A program made the translations under genes and the position numbers. From assembly GCF_008124765.1 (NCBI RefSeq), contig NZ_VNHS01000004.1:186001-250000 (forward strand): 64,000 nt of DNA, in the 5' to 3' direction. The stretch's first letter is position 1. Each line of letters begins with the position of its first letter. This DNA is from Paenibacillus methanolicus (lineage in GTDB: Bacteria; Bacillota; Bacilli; Paenibacillales; Paenibacillaceae). The notes beneath the pieces were generated by a model. That model searched no databases. It was not told the origin of the DNA and worked only from the letters and a program-made list of their open reading frames with translations. Shown here piece by piece: positions 52,492 to 60,222 of the stretch.

Positions 52492-53597
52492 GGTGAATTC
52501 CTCCTGATGTTGGAATGTTCGAATCGCGTCAACGGAATCTCCGCGGCCGCTGCTTCTTGCCAGCGCTCTTCGCGTGCCGGTCCGGCCGCCCTCGACAGGC
52601 GCGTGCGTCCATCGCGGGTGAACGCGAGCGCTTCGCAATCCGAGCCGGCCAGGCGCAGACGGAACGTGCCCTCCGCCCAGCCAACAATGCAAATGACTTT
52701 CGCCCATACCTCGCACTCGGTCGCCGCCATGCCGGTCACCGTGCACTGCGCGACGTCGCTTCGGCTGGCGCGCATCGTCGCGGGATCGATGAGATGATGC
52801 CGCGTCTCGCCGGTCGGCGAGCTCCAGCTGCGGCCCAGCACGCTCGAAGTGGCGGCTGCGCGATAATCGCCGTCCAGCCGCAGCGTTCCCCAGTTGCCGT
52901 CCGGCTCCCAAGGATGCTCGATGCCGATGGACCAATGCTCCTGCTCGCCGGGCGAGCCCCAAGTCGTCAGATCGCCGCCGGCTTTGATGAGTCCGGCCGC
53001 GATGTCCAGCCGGCGCCGGAGGTAGTCGGCAAACCGCTCAACCGCCCAGCTCTTGACGATGCCGCCCAGGTCGAGCGCGCCGCCTGGCGGGAGCGTCGCC
53101 GCCTTCATGCCAAGGTCGAGCCGAAGCGCCGAGATCGGCGAGCAGGACGGCGCGGCATCAGCCGTTCGCGGAGCAGCCGCGGCGTTCCGGCTGTCTTCAT
53201 GAGCGCCGGCTTCACCCGACCGTTCGCGCAGCTGCTCGTAGCTGACGTCGTACCCCGAACGGGCGAGCGCATCGAGCACGAACGGCGAGAACGTCCCGCC
53301 CGTGACGCGGCCGTAATGGGCCGCGAGCTCGAGCACCTCGAGCATCGTATCCGAGACCATCATCGGCCGGCCTTCGGCGCGATTAAGCCGGCAGAGCTCG
53401 CTATCCGGGCGAAAGCGGCTGAATCGCTGCTCGACGAACCGAAACCAGTCGGCCGCGGCAGCTTTGGCTTTGGCGGCTTGACCGTCGCTTGCGCGCAGAC
53501 GAAGATAGACGGTCGTATTCATGGCGCGAAAGCGAAAATCGTGAAGACGTCCTCCGGCAGGCGCGGTCTCTTCCGTCCGATATTCCGTTCTCGGCAT
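52488..53597 (-). CDS. apbE: FAD:protein FMN transferase, ApbE family
   Basis: A 369-residue enzyme that attaches FMN from FAD to Ser/Thr of target flavoproteins. Family landmarks: FRAMNTTVYLRL, ALDLGGIVKSWAVERFADYL, IKAGGDLTTWG, HHLIDPATM and GMAATECEVWAK. An insertion of ~35 residues rich in Ala, Ser and Arg lies in the middle (~145-180). No export signal is seen at the start chosen (53597, GGGAGG upstream); longer frames are Arg-rich. No protein with the D-x-x-[ST]-GAT target motif is encoded nearby. Confidence 0.87.
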   Translation of the reverse strand: MPRTEYRTEETAPAGGRLHDFRFRAMNTTVYLRLRASDGQAAKAKAAAADWFRFVEQRFSRFRPDSELCRLNRAEGRPMMVSDTMLEVLELAAHYGRVTGGTFSPFVLDALARSGYDVSYEQLRERSGEAGAHEDSRNAAAAPRTADAAPSCSPISALRLDLGMKAATLPPGGALDLGGIVKSWAVERFADYLRRRLDIAAGLIKAGGDLTTWGSPGEQEHWSIGIEHPWEPDGNWGTLRLDGDYRAAATSSVLGRSWSSPTGETRHHLIDPATMRASRSDVAQCTVTGMAATECEVWAKVICIVGWAEGTFRLRLAGSDCEALAFTRDGRTRLSRAAGPAREERWQEAAAAEIPLTRFEHSNIRRNSP

Positions 53598-53599
53598 CG

Positions 53600-53959
53600 T
53601 TAAGACCTCCCTGTCCGGGCCGCGTCCCCGCTCGCGTCCCACGTCCGGGAATCGGCTGCATCGCCGTCGCTTCCCTGCCATCCTTGTCCGCCGGTATCGA
53701 ATCCGGGTTCGCCGCGACCGCGTCTTTGCGCGCTTTCTCCGCCGATTTCGGCTTCCGGCTGCGCCGTCTCGACGCCGGACAGCCACTCCTGCCAGACGGG
53801 GTCCTGGCTCTCCTCGGCCGTCTCCGCAGCCGGGACTGCCGCGTTTTGCGAGACGGCGGCTTCATAATCCGGGCTTGTTTTAATCACGTGAAATAAGAAA
53901 GCCATGCCGGCCGTTCCGGCCATGGCGATTTTCCATTTGAACCATTTGTCTCGTGTCAT
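53600..53959 (-). CDS. Small membrane-anchored protein of the apbE operon
   Basis: A 119-residue protein with one N-terminal membrane helix (KIAMAGTAGMAFLFHVIK, ~10-27) and a hydrophilic, Ala/Glu/Asp/Gly-rich remainder that looks disordered. GGAGG lies 9 bases before the start, and the apbE start is 2 bases after its stop, so it is the first gene of the operon. I recognise no domain and see no FMN-attachment motif. Confidence 0.72.
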   Translation of the reverse strand: MTRDKWFKWKIAMAGTAGMAFLFHVIKTSPDYEAAVSQNAAVPAAETAEESQDPVWQEWLSGVETAQPEAEIGGESAQRRGRGEPGFDTGGQGWQGSDGDAADSRTWDASGDAARTGRS

Positions 53960-54116
53960 GCGAATGCGCCTCCTCTAGGTTGTCGCTAGCTGGCTCTATT
54001 ATCGCGCGCGTTCCTGAGTAGCATCTGAGGCGAAACTGAAAGAAAGCTAAATGCCGTCTTCTGGCGTGAGCACGTCCCTCCCGCTAGGACCTATCGCCCA
54101 ATTCGGCGGCGGGTCG

Positions 54117-54145
54117 TTGCCTTTTGCCGTCCGATGCGGTATTCT
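54117..54145 (+). promoter_or_regulatory. Candidate promoter of the pyrH leader transcript
   Basis: TTGCCT (54117-54122) and TATTCT (54140-54145), exactly 17 bases apart; transcription would begin near 54152, just before the leader ORF. Confidence 0.5.
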
Positions 54146-54178
54146 CTTCTGCAAAGAACATTTGGGAGGGGTGGAAAG

Positions 54179-54343
54179 ATGAGGGAACTACTGCCGCGCA
54201 AACGCAAAACCGCTCTCTTTCTTCCCTTTTCCAATGGAACACCAAGGCCTGCCGAGGCTTTGGTGTTTTTTTATGCCGTAATTCGCTCAAAGTCCAGGAG
54301 GTGCAGAGGTAATGATGGTGAAATACAAGCGGGTGCTCATTAA
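54179..54343 (+). CDS. Leader ORF spanning a terminator upstream of pyrH
   Basis: A 54-codon frame beginning MRELLPRKRKTALFLPFSNG, preceded by GGGAGGGG. Codons 12-18 cover an 18-base pyrimidine-only tract (54213-54230), and codons 20-32 cover an intrinsic terminator. The frame ends 32 bases inside pyrH. The peptide has no recognised family and is basic. The layout suggests a leader peptide whose translation controls termination, not a functional protein. Confidence 0.5.
   Translation: MRELLPRKRKTALFLPFSNGTPRPAEALVFFYAVIRSKSRRCRGNDGEIQAGAH
54238..54272 (+). terminator. Attenuator in the pyrH leader
   Basis: AACACCAAGGCCT pairs with AGGCTTTGGTGTT over a GCCG loop (one mismatch), followed by TTTTTTT. 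It lies 40 bases before the pyrH start, so unchecked termination would silence the gene. Confidence 0.85.
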
Positions 54344-55067
54344 ATTAAGCGGCGGCGCGGTTGCAGGCGAGGGCGGTTCGGGCTTCGATCCGGCGCGGAT
54401 GAACCGCATCGCGGACGAAATCATGTCGGTGCTGGAGCTGGGCGTCGAGGTGTCGGTGGTCATCGGCGGCGGGAACATCTTCCGCGGCAATCTGGCCGAC
54501 AATTGGGGCATCGAACGCGCGGAGGCGGACAACATCGGGACGCTGGCGACCGTCGTGAACAGCCTCATGATGCGCGGGGTGCTGAAGGCCAAGACGAACC
54601 GCGAGGTCCGGGTCATGTCGGCGATCCCGATCTCCTCCGTGGCCGAGCCTTACATCCGGCTGCGCGCGATCCATCATCTCGAGAAAGGGTATGTCGTCAT
54701 CTTCGCCGGCGGCAACGGCCAGCCGTTCGTGACGACCGATTATCCATCCGTGCAGCGGGCGATCGAGGTGAACAGCGAGGCGCTCATCGTCGCCAAGCAA
54801 GGCGTGGACGGGGTGCTGACGGGGGATCCGAAGAAGGAGCAGCATCTGCGCAAATTCCGGACGCTGCATTATGACGACGTGCTGCGCCATGATCTGAAAG
54901 TGATGGACCAGTCGGCGTTCATTCTGGCGCGCGATTACCGGCTGCCGATCCACGTCGTCGGCTTCGATACGGCGGGCTCGCTGCGCGCGGTGTGCGAGGG
55001 TCGCGAGGCGGGCACGCTGATCAGCAGCGAGAGCGAGCTGGCCTACGACGACGAATTGCCGGCATAA
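54312..55067 (+). CDS. pyrH: UMP kinase
   Basis: A 251-residue amino-acid-kinase-fold enzyme that phosphorylates UMP to UDP. Landmarks: YKRVLIKLSGGAVAGEG, VVIGGGNIFRGN, the ADNIGTLATVVNSLM stretch, VIFAGGNGQPFVTTD and KQGVDGVLTGDPKKEQ. AGGAGGTG lies 8 bases before ATG 54312. In most bacteria pyrH sits between tsf and frr; here it stands alone behind a leader with a terminator, so it is either a second copy or a relocated gene. The C-terminus ends a little beyond the usual length. Confidence 0.92.
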   Translation: MMVKYKRVLIKLSGGAVAGEGGSGFDPARMNRIADEIMSVLELGVEVSVVIGGGNIFRGNLADNWGIERAEADNIGTLATVVNSLMMRGVLKAKTNREVRVMSAIPISSVAEPYIRLRAIHHLEKGYVVIFAGGNGQPFVTTDYPSVQRAIEVNSEALIVAKQGVDGVLTGDPKKEQHLRKFRTLHYDDVLRHDLKVMDQSAFILARDYRLPIHVVGFDTAGSLRAVCEGREAGTLISSESELAYDDELPA

Positions 55068-55257
55068 GCGGGTTTTATTCTTACATGGCATACGGCTAGA
55101 GGGTTGTCGCGCGAAGCGATGTTCAGCTCGGCATTCGACTTGGCTTCGTCCAGCGGATGCCATCCGATCTAGGCTTTGCCGCCTTTAATCGTGACGCGTT
55201 AACGAGATCCAGCCGGAATCCAGCCAGCGTACAGCCGGCGTTCAGCCTCGCCTAGCG

Positions 55258-55292
55258 AAGCCCAGTTCCCCTTCGGGAGCTGGGCTTCTTTG
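55258..55292 (+). terminator. Terminator after pyrH
   Basis: GAAGCCCAG/CTGGGCTTC stem with an inner CCCTTCGGG-type loop, followed by TTTG. The 190 bases between pyrH and this hairpin hold nothing recognised. Confidence 0.7.
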
Positions 55293-55449
55293 AAGCTTGC
55301 AGCGCCGCCGATGGACGGCGACGCCCGTTTCGCCTTGCGCGGATCGGCGAGAAAATGCAACAAACCTGCAGCATTGTGCAACAAAGCGAAAAAAGATAGT
55401 TTTGACCAACGGCAGCTTATATGATGGGTTTGAGAGGAGGAGCTACCCA

Positions 55450-55896
55450 GTGAAAGTCATATTCGGAACCGATGCGAGCCTCGAGAAGAACCTCGCCAGA
55501 ATCACGACCAACCCCGCGGAACAAGCGGACTGGAGCAAAATCGAAAACGCGATCCGCGGCATGGAGCAGAAAATCGTCGTCATCAACGCGAAGAACGGCC
55601 GCAGCGTCGAGGTCGCGCGAAGCGCCATCGCGGTCATTCAATCGGAGGATCGAATGTCCAGCGTGCGTCTCATTACCGGCGAGATGTACCTGTTGAATAA
55701 AAGGTTGAAATATGTGGAGGAGGAGATGGACCCCGCCGAGTTTCTCAAAATCAACAACCAAACCATCATTAACACCCGCTACATTCAGGAGTTCTTCTCG
55801 ACGGAGCACGCGAGGGTGAAGGTCGTCCTGTCGGATCAATCGAGCTATTTCGTCAGCCGTCACTATATCAAATCATTTAGGGGGAAATTACAATGA
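55450..55896 (+). CDS. LytTR-family DNA-binding regulator
   Basis: A 148-residue protein. The C-terminal ~95 residues are a LytTR domain: GRSVEVARSAIAVIQSEDR, then EMYLLNKRLKYVEEEM, FLKINNQTIINTRYI and DQSSYFVSRHYIKSFRG. The N-terminal ~45 residues resemble no receiver domain. GTG 55450 has GAGGAGG 9 bases upstream. It overlaps the DUF3021 gene by 4 bases (ATGA). LytTR/DUF3021 pairs are known in Bacillota as regulator and membrane partner that restrains it; such a role here is by analogy. Confidence 0.9.
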   Translation: MKVIFGTDASLEKNLARITTNPAEQADWSKIENAIRGMEQKIVVINAKNGRSVEVARSAIAVIQSEDRMSSVRLITGEMYLLNKRLKYVEEEMDPAEFLKINNQTIINTRYIQEFFSTEHARVKVVLSDQSSYFVSRHYIKSFRGKLQ

Positions 55897-56303
55897 TCAA
55901 AGAGTTGAGACAGTCGTTCTTCCAAACGTTTACGTTGACGTCGCTATGGGTTACGCTGCTGCTGTCCTTGTTCTACAAGGATCAATCGATCACCACGTCC
56001 TATCTGTGGAGCGCCGCGGGCATTGCCTTGATCGCCGCCTTCTTGTTCGGCATGATGTATAACGCGTTGTGGAATTACTTCACGTTGAAGCCGGCGTGGA
56101 ACATTCTGATTGCCTCGACCCTGAATATCGCCGGCGGACTCGCGATGGTCTGGCTATTCTCGAAGGAGATGTACGACAGCGTGATCGCGTGGTGGCCCGG
56201 CATGGTGGTCTTGTCTCTCGCGCTGCACACGGCGGCGTTCTACTTCTACGCGAAATCGGAAAGCAAGCGGAGAGCCGACGAGCTGAATAAGCGGATCAAA
56301 TAG
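55893..56303 (+). CDS. DUF3021 family membrane protein
   Basis: A 136-residue protein with four membrane helices (about 14-28, 38-55, 71-88, 98-120) and a charged C-terminal tail (KSESKRRADELNKRIK). It matches the DUF3021 membrane partners of LytTR regulators in length and topology. Its ATG overlaps the LytTR stop, so synthesis is coupled. It probably sequesters or inhibits the regulator at the membrane. Confidence 0.87.
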   Translation: MIKELRQSFFQTFTLTSLWVTLLLSLFYKDQSITTSYLWSAAGIALIAAFLFGMMYNALWNYFTLKPAWNILIASTLNIAGGLAMVWLFSKEMYDSVIAWWPGMVVLSLALHTAAFYFYAKSESKRRADELNKRIK

Positions 56304-56313
56304 ATCGTTCGCG

Positions 56314-56338
56314 AAAGGCCGCCCGCGTGCGGTCTTTT
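56314..56338 (+). terminator. Terminator of the LytTR-DUF3021 operon
   Basis: AAAGGCCGC pairs with GCGGTCTTT (one G-U pair), followed by TTCC; the T tract is short. Confidence 0.65.
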
Positions 56339-56534
56339 CCGCGCATATAGGAAAGTACAAGTTTCACGGTAATACTTCGGCCGCTTTGTCACGATCGCTG
56401 AATGCTGCATTCCCAATCTTCCGAGTATAAACGCAAACCAATCCGCATTGCGCGTGCAGCCCCGCATCGTGTACAATTCTAAATATTAATAGGTAACTTA
56501 CAAAACTAAATTGAGATTGGAGTGTCGCTGTCCC

Positions 56535-57560
56535 ATGTCGCACTTGGATCAACCGTTCACGCTGGGCAATCTTACGCTCAAAAACCGGATCGTCATGCCG
56601 CCGATGTGCCAATACGCCGTCGAGGCGAAAGACGGCATCCCGAACGAGTGGCACTACGTCCATTACGTCTCCCGCGCGATCGGCGGGACGGGGCTGATTA
56701 TTATAGAAATGACCGACGTCGAGCCGGACGGCCGCATCTCCGATTACGACCTTGGCCTATGGTCGGACGAGCAAGTGCCGGCGTTCGCCCGCATTATTAA
56801 GGAAGCGCAGAAGTACGGCGCGAAAGTCGGCATCCAGATCGCCCACGCCGGACGCAAGGCCGAAGACGCCGCGCAGCCGGTCGGTCCGTCGGCGCTGCGG
56901 GTCGACGAGAACTTCAAGGTGCCGCGCGCGCTGACGAAGGACGAGGTCGCGGGCATGGTCATCAAATTCGCGGATGCCGCGCGGCGCGCGGTAGAAGCCG
57001 GCGTCGACACGATCGAGCTGCATGGCGCTCACGGTTACCTGATCCATCAATTCCATTCGCCGGCCATTAACGACCGGACGGACGAATACGGTCAAGACAA
57101 GGCGCGCTTCGGCGTCGAGGTCATTCGCGCGGTGAAGGCCCAAATGCCGGCAGGCATGCCGCTCATCATGCGCGTATCGGCGATCGAATATATCGACGGC
57201 GGCTACGACCTGAGCGACTTGCTGCCGGTTCTTGAGCAGTACAGCGCGGCGGGCGTCGACGCGTTCGACGTCAGCTCGGGCGGCGAAGGACCGGCCGGCA
57301 AGCGCAAGCCGGGCAATTACCCGGGCTATCAAGTCGCGTTCGCGCGCGAAATCAAGCAAGCGCTCGGCTTGCCGGTCATCGCGGTCGGCAATCTCGACGA
57401 TCCGAAGCTGGCCGAATCCGTCGTCGCGAGCGGCGACGCGGAGCTGATCGCCGTCGGCCGCGCGATGCTCCGCGACCCGTACTGGGCGTACAACGCGCTG
57501 CGCGCCAACGGGGAGACGCGCCGGGGCATTCTGCCGAAGCCTTACCTGCGCGGCGAGTAA
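56535..57560 (+). CDS. namA: NADPH dehydrogenase, old yellow enzyme family (NamA/YqjM-like)
   Basis: A 341-residue FMN-dependent TIM-barrel ene-reductase. The catalytic-site Cys25 lies in PPMCQYAVEA, where YqjM has Cys26. The paired histidines are in ELHGAHGYLIHQFHSPA, and other signatures are IQIAHAGRKA, NDRTDEYG and VAVGNLDDP-type FMN phosphate loops (PVIAVGNLDD, ELIAVGRAMLRDPYW). ATG 56535 is the family start, although the GGAG upstream is 13 bases away; TTG 56511 is also in frame. It is probably involved in detoxifying electrophilic alkenes. Confidence 0.93.
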   Translation: MSHLDQPFTLGNLTLKNRIVMPPMCQYAVEAKDGIPNEWHYVHYVSRAIGGTGLIIIEMTDVEPDGRISDYDLGLWSDEQVPAFARIIKEAQKYGAKVGIQIAHAGRKAEDAAQPVGPSALRVDENFKVPRALTKDEVAGMVIKFADAARRAVEAGVDTIELHGAHGYLIHQFHSPAINDRTDEYGQDKARFGVEVIRAVKAQMPAGMPLIMRVSAIEYIDGGYDLSDLLPVLEQYSAAGVDAFDVSSGGEGPAGKRKPGNYPGYQVAFAREIKQALGLPVIAVGNLDDPKLAESVVASGDAELIAVGRAMLRDPYWAYNALRANGETRRGILPKPYLRGE

Positions 57561-57697
57561 GCCGCTCGCGGTGCCTGCCAAATAGAAGCAGCGCCGCGCT
57601 GCCGTCTTCGCCATCGAGCGGGTCTCTCCATTGGATGATCGATCGCGCAGATACAGCCTGCAAGTCTATAAGCAAGCGATCCTAGCCTGTCCCAGCG

Positions 57698-57726
57698 CCA
57701 TGCTCCTTTCCGGAGCATGGTTTTTT
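57698..57726 (+). terminator. Intrinsic terminator downstream of namA
   Basis: CCATGCTCC/GGAGCATGG stem with a short loop, followed by six T. It lies 137 bases past the namA stop; nothing else was recognised between. Confidence 0.85.
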
Positions 57727-57773
57727 GCTGTCTTTCCCTCCTATGACCGGCGGGCGAAGGAGACATTTCCGTT

Positions 57774-57802
57774 TTGACATCGGCCCATGTCGGGCGCATA
57801 AT
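57774..57802 (+). promoter_or_regulatory. Promoter of the LtaS-like gene
   Basis: Consensus TTGACA (57774-57779) and CATAAT (57797-57802) are exactly 17 bases apart, 62 bases before the gene. Confidence 0.8.
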
Positions 57803-57863
57803 ATACAATGGTTATTCGGTTTACGGCGGAAGGCAGATTGTTACGGGATAGGGAGGTGCGATC

Positions 57864-59729
57864 ATGTCCTTATCGACGACGCATCGTCTGATAAGCGCAC
57901 GGCCGTTCATTTTTTTTACGATTATTTTGCTCATTAAAGGGTATTTGGCTTGGTTCGTCCTCTTCGACGCGACGCCGACCTGGCAGCCGCTTGTCACGGA
58001 GCTGCCGTTCGCGTGGCTGGCATTCTGCCTGTTGGAATGGTTCGCGTCCAAGCGCAAGCTCATCTATTACATGGCGCTCAATTTGTTGTTCACGAGCATA
58101 TTTTTCGCGGTCATCATGTACTACAAATATTTCGGCGTCATCGTCACGTACCATGCGCTGGAGCAGGTGAATCAGGTAACGGCGGTGAAGGACAGCGTGT
58201 TCGAGCTGCTGGACCCGTATTTCCTGTTTATTTTCACCGATATTATCTTGATTCCGCTCTTGATCTACCGGAGCGCCAACTCGCGCCTCTGGCGTAGTCT
58301 GAGCGCCCGCAAGCTGAAGCGGAGCACCGCGAGCGTGCTGTTCGTCGTCTCGGCGGCGCTCTGCCTGCTCAACATTTGGCCGAACCGGGCCAGCATGAAC
58401 GAGATCAAGAAAGCCGAAGAGATGGGCATTCTCAACTACGAGGCGTTCACGGTCGCCGACCGGCGGGACGAGCCGCTCGTCCCGGCAGACATGATTACGC
58501 AGGACGCGATTAACGCCATGAAAGGCATTCAGGAGCCGGATTCGCCGAACCTGTCGGGCGCCGCCGAAGGGCGTAACGTCATCATCGTGCAGCTGGAGGC
58601 GTTCCAGAACTTCCTGATCGACCTGAAGATCGAAGGCCAGGAAGTGACGCCGAACATGAACAAGCTGGCGCGGGACAACTTCTACTTCCCGCATTTCTTC
58701 CAGCAGGTCGGGCAGGGCAACACGTCCGACGCGGAGTTCGTCGTCAATACGTCGTTGTATATTCCGCCGCATGGCGCGGCCGCGATGCAATACGCGGACA
58801 AGGCGCTGCCGAGCATGCCGAAGCTGCTGGCGGACCGCGGCTACGAATCGTACAACTTCCACACCAACGACGTGGCGTTCTGGAACCGGAACAACCTCTA
58901 CGACGCCCTCGGGTTTACGCGTTACTACGACAAGCCGTTCTTCACCGAAGAGGATAAAGTGTTCTTCGGCGCTTCGGATGAGGTGCTCTACCGCAGGACG
59001 GCGGAGGAACTGAAGCAGAAGCAGGACGCGGGCACGAAATTCTACGCGCATGTCATCTCGATGACGGCGCATCACCCGTTCTCCATTCCGGCGGAGAAGG
59101 ATAAAATCAAGCTGCCGGCGCGTTATCAAGGCACGTTCGTCGGCGATTACATCCGCGCGCAGAGCTATGCCGATTATGCGCTCGGCAAGTTCATCGAGGA
59201 GTTGAAGGTAAGCGGGTTGTGGGAGAACAGCATCCTGCTCGTCTACGGCGACCATCTGGGTCTGCCGAAATATTCCCTCGACGGCAACGATAAGCGTCTG
59301 ATGGAGGAGATTTACGGGCGGACGTACACGTACCACGACATGATCAACATTCCGTTTATCATCGCCGGCGATAATGTGACCTATCCGTCGCGGCAGCAGC
59401 AGATCGGCGGCCAGTCGGACGTCATGCCGACGGTAATGAATTTGCTTGGCATTTCGATGCAAAACCATGTTCATTTCGGTCAGGATCTGCTGAACCAGAA
59501 GACCCGCAATTTGCTGCCGCAACGCTATTATTTGCCGTCGGGTTCGTTCCTGAGCGGGGAATCGCTCTATATCCCGGGCGTCGGGTTCGAGGATGGCGTG
59601 GAATATCCGCTGACGGGCGGCGAGGCGAAGCCGGTCGAGACCGTGACGGAGCAGGACTACGACGGCGCGCTGAACCTGCTGCGGTATTCGGACAGCTACG
59701 TCGAACAGCTGCCGGATCGCGAGAAGTAG
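57864..59729 (+). CDS. LTA synthase family protein
   Basis: A 621-residue membrane enzyme of the alkaline phosphatase/sulfatase superfamily. Five membrane helices fill residues 1-~180, then a linker and the extracellular catalytic domain. The catalytic Thr287 is in QGNTSDAEFVVNTSLY, with metal ligands E in VQLEAFQNF, DH in YGDHLGLP and H in HPFSIP. LtaS-type enzymes polymerise glycerol-phosphate from phosphatidylglycerol on the outer surface. The exact class (LTA synthase, primase or a related enzyme) is not settled by sequence. Confidence 0.9.
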   Translation: MSLSTTHRLISARPFIFFTIILLIKGYLAWFVLFDATPTWQPLVTELPFAWLAFCLLEWFASKRKLIYYMALNLLFTSIFFAVIMYYKYFGVIVTYHALEQVNQVTAVKDSVFELLDPYFLFIFTDIILIPLLIYRSANSRLWRSLSARKLKRSTASVLFVVSAALCLLNIWPNRASMNEIKKAEEMGILNYEAFTVADRRDEPLVPADMITQDAINAMKGIQEPDSPNLSGAAEGRNVIIVQLEAFQNFLIDLKIEGQEVTPNMNKLARDNFYFPHFFQQVGQGNTSDAEFVVNTSLYIPPHGAAAMQYADKALPSMPKLLADRGYESYNFHTNDVAFWNRNNLYDALGFTRYYDKPFFTEEDKVFFGASDEVLYRRTAEELKQKQDAGTKFYAHVISMTAHHPFSIPAEKDKIKLPARYQGTFVGDYIRAQSYADYALGKFIEELKVSGLWENSILLVYGDHLGLPKYSLDGNDKRLMEEIYGRTYTYHDMINIPFIIAGDNVTYPSRQQQIGGQSDVMPTVMNLLGISMQNHVHFGQDLLNQKTRNLLPQRYYLPSGSFLSGESLYIPGVGFEDGVEYPLTGGEAKPVETVTEQDYDGALNLLRYSDSYVEQLPDREK

Positions 59730-59759
59730 GGCGCATAGGCTTGCCAATACGATAAAAGA

Positions 59760-59791
59760 AAGCAGGGTGCCATGGCGGCCCCTGCTTTTTT
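59760..59791 (+). terminator. Intrinsic terminator of the LtaS-like gene
   Basis: AAGCAGGG/CCCTGCTT stem with an inner GCCATGGC, followed by TTTTTT. Confidence 0.88.
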
Positions 59792-59829
59792 ACTGTTTAG
59801 TGAATGATGATATTCATAGCATGTTGGAT

Positions 59830-60222
59830 AAAACGTAAAGCGTGTCCGGGGGAGCGGACGTAAGCGATGGTCGGCACCTCAGGCAAATCGTCACGAACGA
59901 AGCTCGAACAAGAGCTTGTCTGAAGGACAAGCGGGCTCATTCCGAAAGGACACATCGAAGACGGCCGCGGAGAAGGTACGCTAGTTCCGGGTGTGCAGAG
60001 GGCCGGGGCCCTTTGGAGGGAAAACGTCCGATGAAGCCAACTAGGGCCTATAGTTAGGACGGACTTCAAAACCCACTGAAGCTTTGTCCGTCAGGACAAA
60101 AGCGTGCCCCGTTTAAGCCAACCCGCCGACCGCGAACAATGGTGGCTGCACGAAGAAGGGAGTCCAGAGGGAGAAGCCCTTTGGTTCCCCTCAGCGGAGG
60201 GGGAAGGGGGAGGGAAATCCCC
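59830..60222 (+). repeat. Dispersed hairpin-rich intergenic repeat, copy C
   Basis: Begins with AAACGTAAAGCGTGTCCGG like copy A, carries GTCCGGGGGAGCGGAC (59843-59858), then a divergent middle with CTTGTCTGAAGGACAAG, then TTGTCCGTCAGGACAA near 60084, the phrase CCGCCGACCGCGAACA, and the shared tail GTCCAGAGGGAGAAGCCCT and CCCCTCAGCGGAGGGG. It lies between the ends of the LtaS-like gene and the convergent kimA gene, as copy A lies between convergent genes. Confidence 0.75.

Noticed and set aside
57870-59747. A 625-codon minus-strand frame
   Set aside because: Antisense of the LtaS-like gene, which has a consensus promoter and intact catalytic motifs.
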